Source: Erythrophleum ivorense (Eukaryota > Streptophyta > Magnoliopsida > Fabales > Fabaceae). Taken from it: 64,000 nt of DNA. Shown here one piece after another: positions 11,084 to 23,600 of the stretch (the stretch's first letter is position 1; each line of letters starts with the position of its first letter). Under the pieces are notes generated by a model. The model saw only the letters and a program-made list of their open reading frames with translations, ran no database searches and was not told the origin of the DNA. The stretch is taken from positions 10,623,501 to 10,687,500 of the forward strand of contig JAIUCV010000011.1 in assembly GCA_026724425.1 (NCBI GenBank), given 5' to 3'. Both the position numbers and the translations under genes were made by a program.

Positions 11084-12288
11084 AAACCTCCCATAAAATA
11101 TGGGCTGCTCTCACTTTAATACAATAGTATAAACAACAATATATCAATTCTAAAAGAAAGCTTTGCTCTTAACAACCACAATACTGTTTAATTTTTAAGT
11201 TTATTATAATGATGATGATGATGATGATGATGTGCCATTCCACGAGTTAAATGGGATGGCTTGTTTGACACAAAGGTTAAATTGGTCAAGTTAGAATCAC
11301 TATATTAAAAATAAACTCTTAAATAGGATGCTAACCTAGCCTACCAAAATAGTATATTAAAAGAGTTAATTGGATAGGTTCAACCTATTTTAACGACTCT
11401 AACAGTACATATCACATAAAAAAAATCAAGAAAACATGTAGTATAATGAATAAAATCAAATGTCATCATGAAATTGATAAGGGTATAAGAAGCATTTAAA
11501 TAGAAATAGAACATAGATGTAGAGTATAAGTTTGCAAAGGTAAGTAACCATAGATATAGAGCACACATCCCATGATAATCAAAATATATCCACGTGCAGT
11601 GGCTGACACAGGGGCTAGTAACACCCATGCTAATTATGGTTAAGATCATGATGCACCTTGACTAACAACTAGATAGCTATAGGATTCTACACTAGATAGC
11701 TTCCTAAAAATCATTTTCACATATACATTTAAAAGAGTCAAACAAAGTCAAAATTCAAATTGTTATCGATTCAGAATCACCAATCATAAATGGTTCAAGA
11801 AACAAAAAATCTTTGACTACACTAATGTGTACAAAAAAAACATTATGACTGAGAAGTCTACCCCTAACACATAGAAGTATTAATTAAAAGTCATTTAAAA
11901 TTTTTTTAAAAAAAAAGAAAAGCAAAATAGAACAATAACATAATCAACATTGTCTACTCACTATACTAGAATGTTGACACTAGGTACTTCTTATCCCATT
12001 GTCCAACTAATTACCAAATATGGAAGTGTCTACGAAACTCCCTTGAAAACATTTAATATAACATCGTTACTTAAGGTTTAATATATTTTTAATCTAACTC
12101 CATCACTCACATTTCCCACTTTATGATTTCAACCATCTTTCTAACTCACTTGTTCCTTAAATTAAAAACTTGTAATTAGATATTGAATTTAAAAAGTTTA
12201 CTTGATTGAACAAAAATTAAGGATTACTATAAATGGGCATCTTAGTAAAGTATCCAGTTGAATCTTGTTCCTCACAATCATTCAGCCT
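11084..12288. other. AT-rich intergenic DNA with an ATG/GAT microsatellite
   Basis: No gene, RNA or transposon motif was recognised. A perfect trinucleotide run (GAT)n covers 11209-11232. The remainder is low-complexity AT-rich sequence between the split LTR and the CACTA terminus at 12289. Confidence 0.5.
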
Positions 12289-12309
12289 CACCACAAAAAA
12301 TTGCAATTT

Positions 12310-12560
12310 TAAACATAGTTTTTTAGTGGCTTTAGTGATAGCTAGAAATCGTCACTAAATCATAACCAGTTATTAATGATTATGAAATCTATAGTTGAAC
12401 CATTCATCGCGAAGGTTTTAACCACATTTTTGATAAACTATTAATAAAATTGTAGTAGAACCATGTCCTAGCCATAGTTTTCAATGAGACACGGTCTAGC
12501 TACAGTTTTTATGATTGTGGTTAAAAATATGCATACTTTAAGGTAGGGGTTTTAACCATT
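12310..12560. repeat. Left subterminal repeats of the CACTA element
   Basis: Diverged copies of a TAACCATGG/TAGCCATAG-like motif in both orientations: GAACCATGTCCTAGCCATAG, GACACGGTCTAGCTACAG, GATTGTGGTTAAAAAT, GGTTTTAACCATTGC. In En/Spm such subterminal motifs bind the element-encoded TNPA-type protein. That role here is by analogy. Confidence 0.6.
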
Positions 12561-13514
12561 GCTAAATCCTTTTTCTTAAGAAAAATTCATTATATTTTCC
12601 TATCCCTTTTTTAATAGACCTGCACCTAAGTCATAACAAATTCCTACCAACATACATTTATTTACATGTGTCAATTTTGTGGAGTAAATGAAACTAGATT
12701 TACTAGAATGATAATATATATAGAATGTAGCTAACAATGTATAAGTTTTACCATTCTTGGTTGTCCTAACAATGTATTGCACAAAGTACTTAAGCTTAGG
12801 CCTTGTCTTTACAAAAAGAATGCTCTATTCATGATTTGAAGTTTACAAAAGAAAAATATATTCACATTTTAGAAAAGTACCAATGAACAAATTTGAAGTG
12901 AAAAATTGAAAAAAAAATCCATACAAAGAGGAATTATTACATTTAAGAAATACTTGAATATATTTTATAGTAGTACAAGAGTACTGACATTGGACTTAGA
13001 CATTTAAGCCACATGTTGTACACTTAGACCACATCCATGAATTAGAATAAAAAGAATATGAATCAACAACAAAGAAAGAGTATGAATCACCTTTTGAACT
13101 ACATAATTATTGAAGAAGGTATGTATTAAATTTGACTATATAAATATTAATACTTGATAGTAACAATTCCTAATTTAATATTTCTAAAATTAGTAGTATG
13201 TATACATAAATTGTTACAAAGTTAACAAAATAAGAAAAGTGAAACATAAGAAATAGACAAGATGCCTCTTTGGCACTTTTGCCCACATTTGATTTTCTTT
13301 TTCCCCTTAAATCCCCATATCTATCCTAAAAATAGAACTGAATAATGATTGCTTAAAACCCATGCTTTATGTCTTGCATTATATCTTGTCTTGCCCATGT
13401 AAGGAAAACACTAAGATCTACTATTAGTATTAGCACTACCAAGATCTGCATATGAAAAAAAGAAAAGAAAAGAAAAATGAAACCTTTTAGACCCAATTAC
13501 ACTATTGAGTTTAC

Positions 13515-13535
13515 ATATATATATATATATATATA
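13515..13535. repeat. (AT)n microsatellite
   Basis: An uninterrupted run of about ten AT dinucleotides, inside the CACTA element and outside the nested LTR. Confidence 0.9.
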
Positions 13536-15269
13536 ACATTAACAAAAAAAAAACTTAAATCGCCCAATTCATTTATCAAATTTTAAAGGTGATAGATAGT
13601 TATTCTAATTTCCTATTACGTAATTTTTTTATGGTGATAAGCTAGTTAATAATCAAAGTATTTAACTTCTTACTATAACACCATAATTTCTAACTCATAT
13701 CCATTATATTGTACATGTTCATGTGATATATAGTAAGAAGGAAGTGAGAAATTCTATTAAAATAACACACTTTCTTGCGTTGCGTCATGATTAAAAATTT
13801 ATTTCGGTGTCACGTGGACCATGTGAGCTCATGCTATATATCCTCATATCTAATTACATCATTGTAACTCATTTGCATCACAAAAATATGCTTACAACTC
13901 ATGGAAACCGAATTGGAAGGTGGAACATGGGGTTTCATTCTCGGCCAAAATTGGCCTCTTTTCTGGGCAAATTTTAGAAAATTATAACTAAATCTAAAAA
14001 AATTGAAATGATATAATCTTAGTTATTCTGGAAAGCTTGGGATGTCTACTTTATGCTAAGAATATGTATGAGTCATAACATCCCACATACAGAGCATTTG
14101 ACACGTGAAATAGTTTGGAGGTCGGATTGGGTCCTGATGCTGTCACAATTTATTGATATGAACTTCAAAAATGTCCAATTAATTCTATAAAAATCCAATC
14201 CATGCAAATGATACCAATCTAGAAAGATGTAGATGTCAAATAGAGAGAAAAAATATCTCTAGATCATTTCATCAAGCTCAAATCTTAGAATTCGATGGAA
14301 TAATACTTCTGGATTGGCAAGGTTATTGATACAGGATAGAAACTTCAAAAATTCATATTTTCCTCTCTAGACCTCCAAATGAGGTGCTTCTATTCGATAC
14401 GAGTCACTGTGATTGCCTAGTTTTTATATATATAATTTCATGATAATTGGACATCATTTGAGTCTTATGTGATAGAAAACAATTTCAGACCCTTAGTACA
14501 GTGCATCAGACCATTTCAAAAATTTTGTCCAGCTTTGAAAAATCATCAAATATTCTATAGACCTCTAAAAATCATGATCTTTAACTTCCCAAAAATATTT
14601 CAATGAGACCTATTAGCATGCCAAATCTCAAGTCAAAAAAGTGACATAGGGTTCAATTATAGTCAAATTTAGCTCCACATGAGGTACCAAATTTGCCAAA
14701 TGGCCTTCCCTTGGTTGTGGCACCTTTTGGGCAAGTTTAAAAGTACATTTGAGACTTGCATGAGCTACCCAAATGGTATCAAACCTCCTGCATCTCATTT
14801 TGGCCATTCAACCCACATTTATGCATACTTTCATCAAAATTCCATATTGCACACTTTAGCATTACATACTCAAAATAAGTGCTATGGGTCATATATCATT
14901 TTCATACATCTAAACATCACATAATAATATATTTACACATGTCTCAAGGTTCATGGTACATATTCAACATCATATACATTATGAACCATCATTATAGTTT
15001 CAAAATGGGCAAAATAATACATAAGCTTGTCGATCCTTACTCTTCATGATTGTTGGCTCCCTTCACCATAATTACTTAGTCCACCTAACATGTTAGGTCA
15101 TTGGAGAGAAGGAAATGAGATTCAAAGAATCCCAATAACTCATCTCTTATTTAATTATATATAATATGTGTAAAGTAAACGTTACAAATGCATGCATGAA
15201 AAAATAAAAGCCATGGACATTTTAAAAGCAAACTTGGCATATGAACAATTCATACAAGACATCCAAGAG

Positions 15270-15470
15270 TTCACTAAGTGCTTGGATTGGCCTCACACTT
15301 CTCCTCATAGATTTTGGACTTGCTTCACCCATTCATTGAGTACTTTGGACTCAACCATACTCTTAGGAGCTCACTTTGCTTTTGGGAGACTCTTCACTTT
15401 ATCTCAACCAAGCTCAAGGGTTCTTGGCTCATCCTCACCAAAAGGAAGAGTTCTTAGTCTTTCCACACTC
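15270..15470 (-). repeat. Degenerate ~30-bp repeats of LTR-A
   Basis: Diverged units such as TTTTGGACTTGCTTCACCC, TTTGGACTCAACCATAC and TTCTTGGCTCATCCTCACC correspond to the reverse complement of the GGTGAGRC..CCAAAAGTC repeat. They occupy the equivalent place in the LTR but are more decayed than the array at 22500. Confidence 0.55.
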
Positions 15471-16784
15471 AAGCAAACTCATACAAACATCATGTGCTCA
15501 TTTGAAATATAACATGGCATCAAGGATCATGGAATATAAAGGCATGCTAGTATACTTTTCATAGCTTGAAAATGCACATACACACATTCTAAACAAGCTA
15601 AACACACATCTATGCATGAGAGAAAATGGAGAGAGCTACCTTATACACAATTGCACACTTTTTCTTTTGGATTCAAGCCTCCTCTTTCTGCCACACACCC
15701 ACAAATTGGTGAAGATGATTTTTCTTGGCCTAGATACAATTTATGATAGCTAATTAGGTTCATGAAACACATTCTAAGGTTACACAAGTTGCTTAAACCC
15801 TAGATAGCTCTATAAGTTCTATTATGGTCCATAAAGGCACCTAGTGAAGCAACACCCCTCAAATGACTTTTAGGACTCATTCTTTCCTTTCAAATATGAT
15901 TCTTGACTCCTTTTAAACCTTTTGGAGTCATTACATCATCAAAACAAGAGGTCTAATACCATGTTGCTTCTTTAGGTCATAATATGGAACTTAAGGCACT
16001 AAATCACTTTTCATGAGTTCTAAATTTTTTTTAAGGCCTCCCCTCACTTTCATTCATTAAATATGACTCAAGAATGGCCTTAGAAAAAATTAAAACTCCC
16101 CCCACCTACAAGAACCCCTCTTGGCTGAGACATGGGAGCATTTGGCCTTCCATAGGGTTTCTAATTTTTCCTTGATGGGAGAGTCACTTGGGAGGCTTCC
16201 TAGGGGTCTTAGGAACTCAAACAAACAATCACATATGCTAAGGAATGCATGAATCAAATCAGTTTTTACAATGTGTTCTTGAATTCCTAATAATTCAATC
16301 TTCCAATTTCATGATTTTTACTTTGTCTTCTTTGCATAGTCTTAATTCCTACACTCTTTTTTCTAGGATTCACTCTTGATTCTATCAAAAAACTAACCCC
16401 TCTTTGCTGGCTAGAAGTGGGACACAACATTCAAAAGGAGGGCAATGAAAGAATAAGCTTGGGATTTAACAATTTACCTTGATTTCCTTGTCTTTCTTGG
16501 ATGTTTCTCCCTTTGTTTGGCTTGCTCTCTCCAATTTCAAAATTTTTCTTTCTTTTCTGCCCCTAAAATAGACCCAAAACTTCAACAAAAGCATAGAAAG
16601 AAAGAGGAGAAGGAGGAAAACTACTTTGCTAAAAGAAAGGCTAAGAAATTCCATTGATTTCATACCTTTATCTTGGCTTTTTTCTTCTTCTTCTTCCTCC
16701 TCCTTTGTGTGCCCAAATGTTTTGGTCTTCTCTCTATTTTTTGTGCAGAAGAAAGTCGGTGAAGAAGGAAGGTAGATGGGGACA

Positions 16785-16795
16785 TTTTTATAAGG
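16785..16795 (-). promoter_or_regulatory. Candidate TATA box of the solo LTR-A promoter
   Basis: On the minus strand the sequence is CTCCTTATAAAAATGTCCCC, followed by a C/T-rich presumptive start region. The LTR-A copy at 27657 has the matching GGCTTATAAATGATGTCCC near 28190. Conservation at the same offset in two copies supports a core promoter and hence the U3/R boundary. Confidence 0.55.
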
Positions 16796-17339
16796 AGCTT
16801 CAAGAACCAAACAATTACAAAAATTCTCATTTTGCCCTTTTATCTTGGCATTTTCATTTTAGCTTCGTTTTAGCTCCTTTTTTAGAACTATCTTTTCCAT
16901 CATAAAATTAGGTTCTCAATTAGGAAAAATGTTTTTGAAATCACTCAAATCGAAGCTAAAACCTTTCTGAATGAATTGGTCAAAGTTTAGGTCAACTGAC
17001 GTCGGAAAGAGTACACCGGAGGGGCTTTACCAGTCTTGGGGCTTCCCGTGGTTTTTGGGGCCTCTGAGAACCCTGGGCAACTCAAAATTTTCATTTAAAA
17101 AGTCTTCCTATGTGCTTTTCCAAAATTTCACTTATTTATAAAAATACTACTGATTTTTTGGCAAATTTTTTGAATTACTCTGACCCCGGTTTCTGGGCAA
17201 CTCAAGGCTCAAGTCCTCATTTTCTATTATTTAAAATTTTATTCAAATTTTATTTGGCCTTGAATCACTTATCTTAGAAAACTTGCTTTGAAAACTAGCT
17301 CATTTTGATATTTTATGAAAAATCAAACGTTACACTTAC

Positions 17340-19114
17340 TACCTAAAATAGCTATTCAAAACACTTTCTTATAAGATCAACACACTAAAAGTCTAAAATG
17401 CATATTACTATAAATAAATATAAAAAAATAGGTGTTGGTTAAATAGACTTAGTCTTTTTAAAAAAATTGACCATATAACTTGAAAGAGAAATGTTAAAGT
17501 AAGCCATTGATTGAAGTTCAAATGAATAGATCTAGTCAAGTACAATCTATATTGTACATAGCAAGATATATATATATATATATATATCTCAAGGAAGACA
17601 ATTATACCAGACAATTCCAAAAAATGCTAAAATGATAAGAAACACCATAAATATATGACTCAATAAGGTAGTTTGTAGATTTACAAGAATCAAGGGTAAA
17701 ATAGACAATAGTGAGTGAGTGGACTAATAAATCATGATCATGAATTTAGTCTAAACTTCTACCATTTTCAAATGAAATTTACCAATTTAATAGTTTTTTG
17801 GTATTTGATTCAACCGCATTCATCAACTAACACAATTTCCTAGCTACATCATAGCTTTAAGGTGTTTAATATCACATATTTAAAAATTGATTCTTAATCA
17901 ATTTTTTAATTGAACTCATTAACTAATAGCATCATTTGACATAAGACTTTTTCAATCTAAATTCTTGAGAATTAACCATATCGAACAAGGCAATAGTGCC
18001 AACTTCATTTGCCTGTCTATTAAAGATTCGTTATAGGTATTTGTAACATTACCTAATAATAAGTAAATATCAAAGAGAGCCCTTCCACATTATTTTACAT
18101 ATAATACTCATGATTTGGGTATGTTCCTACCATATTCCCTTCTTACTACTTCAAACAACAAAATTACCTCTAACTCCCTCCCATCATAAGCAACTTATTT
18201 AGCATTACTCAAGGGCAAAAAGATCAAAATGACTGCAAAACTAAAACAAAAATTTTTCCAGGGAACTATTGGATACCACAAAATTCAAACATAATATGCA
18301 CTAAGTCACTTATGTTCTCATCCAAGCAATTGCTAAAAATTCTTAAACATGAACATACCCATAGTTGTTTCTATGGTTATACACTCAAGTCTTACAAGTT
18401 GTCTTCCTATAAATATTATTCATTATATGCTTACATTTTCATTCTATTTCTTAGTATTTATCATTTTAATTAAAAGCAAGCAAGTAGCAAAACACAACAA
18501 ACCAAAAGGACTTTAAGAAACATGAGAAAATTAAAAACAAAGTGATGAAACTTCATAATAAAAAAATGTTAAAAAAATAAAGCCAAAAATCACATATGGA
18601 AGGCAATTGTCTAACTGACCTTATTGCACCAAGAAAACTAAGCTAAACTTATGGAAGATAAGGTGTAGGGTGCTAGATTTTTTGTGGGGTGCTAGATCAA
18701 AGCTACAACTACGGAAAATGTTACAATCAAAAAGCAAGAAAGTGAGGTGAGGGCATTGAATGAAAGGAAAGGCTGACAATGCCAAGGGCTTCAAAGAGGG
18801 TTGAGTCAAAGATAAGGGTTTTAATGATGCAAGAGTTACTATTAATAGGTGAAGATCCATTAATGAAGGACTTCCGAGCCATGCTTGCAAAGGTGCTGCT
18901 ACAAATTTAAAGGTCATGTGTGCTTATGTGAAGACTAGATTCATCGTGGTCATAGGTGAAAAGGGGACATCATTGTCATCATTGGTATCATTAAGCTGTA
19001 TCACCATTGGTGGGATGAGTAATGGTGAAGAAAGGAAGAGAAGGGTTTTAAGTGGAAGTGATAAGAAAATGTGAAGAAGAGAGGGGGAATGTCACATGTT
19101 AAAGGTAATTAATG
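17340..19114. other. Internal CACTA sequence without a recognisable gene
   Basis: This is the internal part of the CACTA element after the nested LTR. No transposase motif was recognised on either strand. The longest minus-strand frame, 18621-18917, has no family signature and is probably chance. Confidence 0.4.
17566..17588. repeat. (AT)n microsatellite
   Basis: A run of about eleven AT dinucleotides just outside the solo LTR, inside the CACTA element. Confidence 0.9.
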
Positions 19115-19572
19115 GTTTTAACTACAGTCAAAGAAAACCACGGTCAAATCTTATGTCTTAACCATGATTTTTTAAGCAAATAATGTTAGGCCAAGCTTAA
19201 CTACAATTTTCCAAAATCGTGGTTAGGCTTGTCTTAACCATAGTTTCCCATAACTATGGTTAAGACATGGCTTAACCATGATTTTAAGAAAACTGTGGTC
19301 AAGCCATAAGGTTTAACTATAATTTTTTTAAATTGTGGTTAAACCATAATGAGGCTTAACCATGATTATAGGAAATCATGGTTAAGCCTAGGTTTAACCA
19401 TAATTTTTATAAACTATGATTAAGTCAAAAGGTTTTACTACGATTATTTGTAAACTACGGTTAAGTCTCTGATTTAACTATAGTTAGATAAATTATCATT
19501 AAGCTTAAACTTAACGACAATTTCCTATAACTATGGTTAAACCACCATTGCAATATCCTTTTTTTTGTAGTG
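19115..19572. repeat. Right subterminal repeats and terminus of CACTA element
   Basis: At least ten copies of a palindromic motif: CTTAACCATGATTTT, CTATGGTTAAGACATGG, TGTGGTTAAACCATAAT, ATCATGGTTAAGCC, TTTAACCATAATTTTT. They alternate in orientation and end at TTTTTTTTGTAGTG (19572). The density of inverted units would let single strands fold extensively. It is the best preserved subterminal array of the window. Confidence 0.7.
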
Positions 19573-20605
19573 CCTAGTTAAGTTAAACCTATAAGTAGCA
19601 TAATAAATAAAGAATGAAGTAAGAATTCTTTTGTCATTAATAAAATAGATAAGTAAATGAAAGAAGGGGATCTTTTACCAAGATTAGAGAAAGTAAGAGT
19701 TCGCATATGCCTTAAAAATTTGCATTATTAAAGTGAAAGACAACTTGCAAAATAATGTTATAGATGGCCAAGACCAAAACCAAAACTCACACAAGTAGTA
19801 GCAAAAAGGAGTATTTAAAAGCAACAAGTTAGAGCTAAAGTTTAAACCATGAATGATAAAGACATTTAGTAAGTAGGCTACTAGAAATTAACACAGTAGT
19901 AAAAATGAAATGATAAAAGAAAGCTTGCAACACAAGGACTTACAGAAAAGATATTTGATGAAATAGATATATGGGTCTTTAATATTCTTTTCACTTACTT
20001 TTAGGACAAATAAAAGGTAGGAAATTGTAGTATAATTACTTGACAAAAATGGTAGCTTGGATAGCCCTCATCTCACCTTTAGGGTATACATGAAAAGCAA
20101 CAACATGAAGCACTCGAAGATGGCAAGTTGTAAACAAAGGAGAGAATGTGTGGTTGGAATTATGCAAAGGCATTGTTAGACTGAACAACACAATTGTTGG
20201 GTTTTAAAAAAGTAAGAAGCTTTAAGTTGTTCCTTTTCTTTTTAGGAAGATACAGCTTCTAGAGAAAGATGAAAAAGTTAAGAGCTCAAATCTTCTTTTA
20301 ATGGGTGAAGGAAAGAGAAACTTCAAAAGTAAGAGCGATAAGAAAACTAAAAGAAAGATGAAAGGCAAAAAGGTAAGGGAGAAGGTGCATGAGATAGAGA
20401 GAAAGAGATATAATAGGGAAAAAGCCTTAAGAGGTTAAAAGCAATGGGTTTAAGATAAGAAACAAAGGAAGAAGTATTTGGAAATTTTAATTTTTCTTAA
20501 TCTAATTCTTCTTTTTACACTTTACCCTCTAAAAAATCCAAAAATGTTTAATTTCAATTCTTTCAGAGTTTCAATTAGGTTTTTAGTCTAATAATATACA
20601 TCCAC
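19573..20605. other. Intergenic DNA between CACTA end and solo LTR
   Basis: No gene or known repeat was recognised. The purine-rich stretch 20220-20470 (GAGAAAGAGATATAAT-type) is low complexity. The last five bases (TCCAC, 20601-20605) are the left copy of the LTR target duplication. Confidence 0.5.
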
Positions 20606-23600
20606 TGTAAAATTCAGTTCCTCTATAAACGTGAAAAATGTAATGTTTGGTTTCTTCATAAATGTACGAAATACACCGAATATAAAAGGAAGTCCCCCAA
20701 ATAGAATGATTTGAGATTCAATAAAATTAGAGCAATAATTTATACCTCAAATAATGAGGATCTAAGGCTAAAGGTGCCCGAAAATGGAGCCAGAATAATC
20801 AGATGAAATTTAACGAAGATGTAGCGATATTTTTGTAATTTTGAGTGCTTTTTAGAAAACTCAAAAAAAAATTTTAAATGAAAAAATTGAGTTTCTCAGG
20901 ATTTTTAAAGACCCAAAAAACCATAAAACCCCTAAAATTGTTTAAACCCCTCCGATTTATGTTTTAGAGTGTCGATTGACCCACACTTTGATTGGTTCAT
21001 TTGAAAAAGTTTTTAACCTAATTTGCATAAAACCAAAGGTATTTTATGAATTATAGAACCTAAAGTTTATGATTAAAAAGTCAGTTCTCAAAAAGGAGTT
21101 GAAATGAGCTTAAATAAAGTAAATAGGCGTATAAGGGTAAAATTGTCATTTTAAAAAATTGTAAAAGAGGCTTCTTAAGTAAGATTACACCTCATCATAT
21201 TCTCCAAGCTTCCATTTTCAGAGTTTTAGGAAGCTATGGCGTGACATTAAAAGGGGAGAGAGAAAAGAAGTTTAAACTTCTGTTTAAGTAAGTAAATGGC
21301 CCCATTTCATCTCGCGCTAGCTAAGAAAGTTGTTCCTCTCTCTAAGAGCTCTCTAATGGTGGTTTTCTTTTTTTGAAAACTTAAAGATTCAATTCTCACT
21401 TAAGCGAAAAAGGAATTCTTTTCAAGAAACTAGTCAGTGGAAAATAATATACGCAATGAGAGTTTCGTTTTAAGATAAGATTTTACTTGAAACACTTACA
21501 AAATCTTATATTTCCAAGTCATTTAAGTTTCGGGCTAGAGAGAAAAAGTGAGGAGGAGAGTTTTTCTTCATGTCTTTTTGATGGAACTAAAGGTTATGGA
21601 GTGTGAAGATTAAGAAGATGCTATTGAAATTGAATAAGAAGCATTAGATTATAAGTTAGCAAACCTAGGGATTTAATTGCACCTAGGCCAAGATAAAACT
21701 TCCTAATAATAATTTAAGTTGTCTAAGGGTATATATGAGTTCTCAAGACATTTAAGAAGCCTTCACAAGTGCCAATTTCCTAAGAGAAAGCAAGCAAACT
21801 CCATGGGTGCTATATGCTTGCATACTCTCAATCAAGAACTCTTCATGCACTTAGGGAGAGTTTTAAATTTTTCTAAGGCTATAAAGGGATTAAATATAAT
21901 GAAAGAACATCAAAAGAAGCCTTGGAAAAAATTTAAAAGCCTTAGTTTGTGAGATAAAGGTGTAGGCTCTATAATGAGACTTAAAGAAGCAAGTTGTGTC
22001 TAGGCTCTTGGGAATGAATTTATAATGACTCCAAGGAGTCTAAATAGAGTTAAGAGACTTAAAATGAATGAAAAATGAGAGCCAAGATTATGAATTCTCA
22101 TAGTTGCTTCAAAAGGGTTTGCATGGAAGTATAATGGAGTATAGAACAAAGTAGTTTTACATAAAGTATGTATGATGCCAAAGCTTGTTTCCATGAGTGA
22201 TTTATGTCTCTTTTAATGTGTCTAGGACAAAAGAACCAAGGGCCACTTAATAGCAAGGCTTGGCCGAGAAAGGGGAGAAGAGTTCAAGAGGAAAATGTTA
22301 TGTTCTCGCTTCAAGGTAGCTCTCTAACCTTTCTCTCATGCATGACTTGGATGTTTGCTTATCTTTGAGTGCTTGTATGTATGTTTATGCTATGAGAATT
22401 ATTTCTAGCTATTGCCCACATGCCATGGTACTATGTTAATCTTGAAATATATTTTATGAATATGTTTTGGTTTGAATGGATTTGGTTATGCTAAAAGTCT
22501 CTTGGCATGGCTAAGGATGAGCCAAAAGCCCTTAGAAATGGGTGAGACAAAGACAAAAGTCTCAAGAAGAGTGAGGCTTAGTCAAATGCCCTTAGAAATG
22601 GGTGAGACAAAGACAAAAGTCTCAAGAAGAGTGAGGCTTAGTCAAAAGTCCCTAGAAAGTGGGTGAGGCAAATCCAAAAGTTTCAAGAAAGATTGGTGAG
22701 ACTTTACCAATGCCCTTGAAAGCTTATGCTTGTTATGCATGAGTTTATATGATAAGAAAAATGCCTTATACATGTTCACTAGTTGCTTGAATATCATGCA
22801 TGTATTCTTTAACTTATTGATACATCTATTATGTATGTTTGAAAGGGTTAAGAGTTATTAGAATTCTTTGAATCTCACTCTTTCCCCACATATGCCTAAC
22901 CATGTCTAAGTGAGCCAAGTGGACAAAGAAATGGAGGCCAACAACCTTAAAGATCAAGACTTTGACAAATAGTTATAAAAAATAGGCATTTTGATGGCAT
23001 ATTAACGTCAAATTATGTAACCATGAGATGTATACTTGATATAAACCCTTGAACATGTTCTAATGTATGTATAAATGGTGCATATATCAATGTGGGAGCT
23101 AATTGAATGAGAATGTGAGGTTTTGCCAACCATTTGGCCTTTTGTGATATGATGTACTTATGTATGTATGCATGTGACAAGGTGAGATTGCGCTCCATTA
23201 GGATTTGGATCATTTGGCATGCTTTTATATATGGTATTTATGCTTTTAGAATTGCCCAAGTAGTTGTGAACATTTAAGAAAAGCTTTTGGTGTCTTAAAA
23301 TCCCATTTGAAACTTTAAATTTGACCATTTTGTATACTGAACCAAAGTCTAACCAAATGAGTAAATTTTTTCATGAAATTTGGCTAGCAAGTAGGACTCG
23401 TCTATAGCTTTCCACAGAGTGAAAGATTACTCAATTTGGAGCTCTAGATAATTTATTATAATTTTTTAAAATTGGCTAAATTATGCAAAAATTGTATGGT
23501 TACTGTTCATTTGGTCAGTTTACTTTTCTATGTCACACATGGTCCAAATGAAGTTCAATGCTCATGAAATTTTACAATCATAAATTAGACATTATAATCT

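Larger units (their letters stand above)
13674..17334 (-). mobile_element. Solo LTR-A, minus strand, with CTTAC target duplication
   Basis: The left end TATAACACCATAATTTC-TAACTCATATCC aligns with 62870 (TGTGACACCTTAACCTC-TAGCTCATACCC); the first G is mutated to A. The right end is TGTAACGTTTG on the minus strand. The 5-mers outside are CTTAC at 13669-13673 and CTTAC at 17335-17339. No internal retrotransposon sequence is attached, so it is a solo LTR of about 3.66 kb, left by recombination between two LTRs. It sits inside the CACTA element, so it arrived later. It shows a minus-strand TATA box near 16790 and the degenerate 31-bp repeat region near 15270-15470. Confidence 0.8.
12289..19572. 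mobile_element. CACTA (En/Spm-like) element, apparently non-autonomous, with nested LTR
   Basis: The left end reads CACCACAAAAAATTGC and the right end, reverse complemented, CACTACAAAAAAAAGG-ATATTGC. Both are typical CACTA termini (one T to C change on the left). The three bases outside are CCT on both sides (12286-12288 and 19573-19575), the expected 3-bp target duplication. Subterminal arrays of TTAACCATGG-like motifs lie inside both ends (12310-12560 and 19115-19560). No transposase domain was seen between them, so it would depend on another element. Subtracting the LTR at 13674-17334 leaves about 3.6 kb. A competing pairing of the left end with 26964 is discussed under findings. Confidence 0.6.

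Noticed and set aside
2587..11088. Target duplication for the split LTR
   Set aside because: Left flank AACTT and right flank AAACC do not match, so no duplication is claimed.
16466..16905. Opposed frames with Leu/Phe-rich stretches (possible membrane proteins)
   Set aside because: They lie in the C/T-rich leader part of a solo LTR, which gives Leu/Phe/Ser-rich chance frames.
22472..22666. Open frame with a repeated 20-residue pattern, possible repeat protein
   Set aside because: It is produced by a 60-bp DNA repeat inside a solo LTR, and sister copies do not keep the frame.
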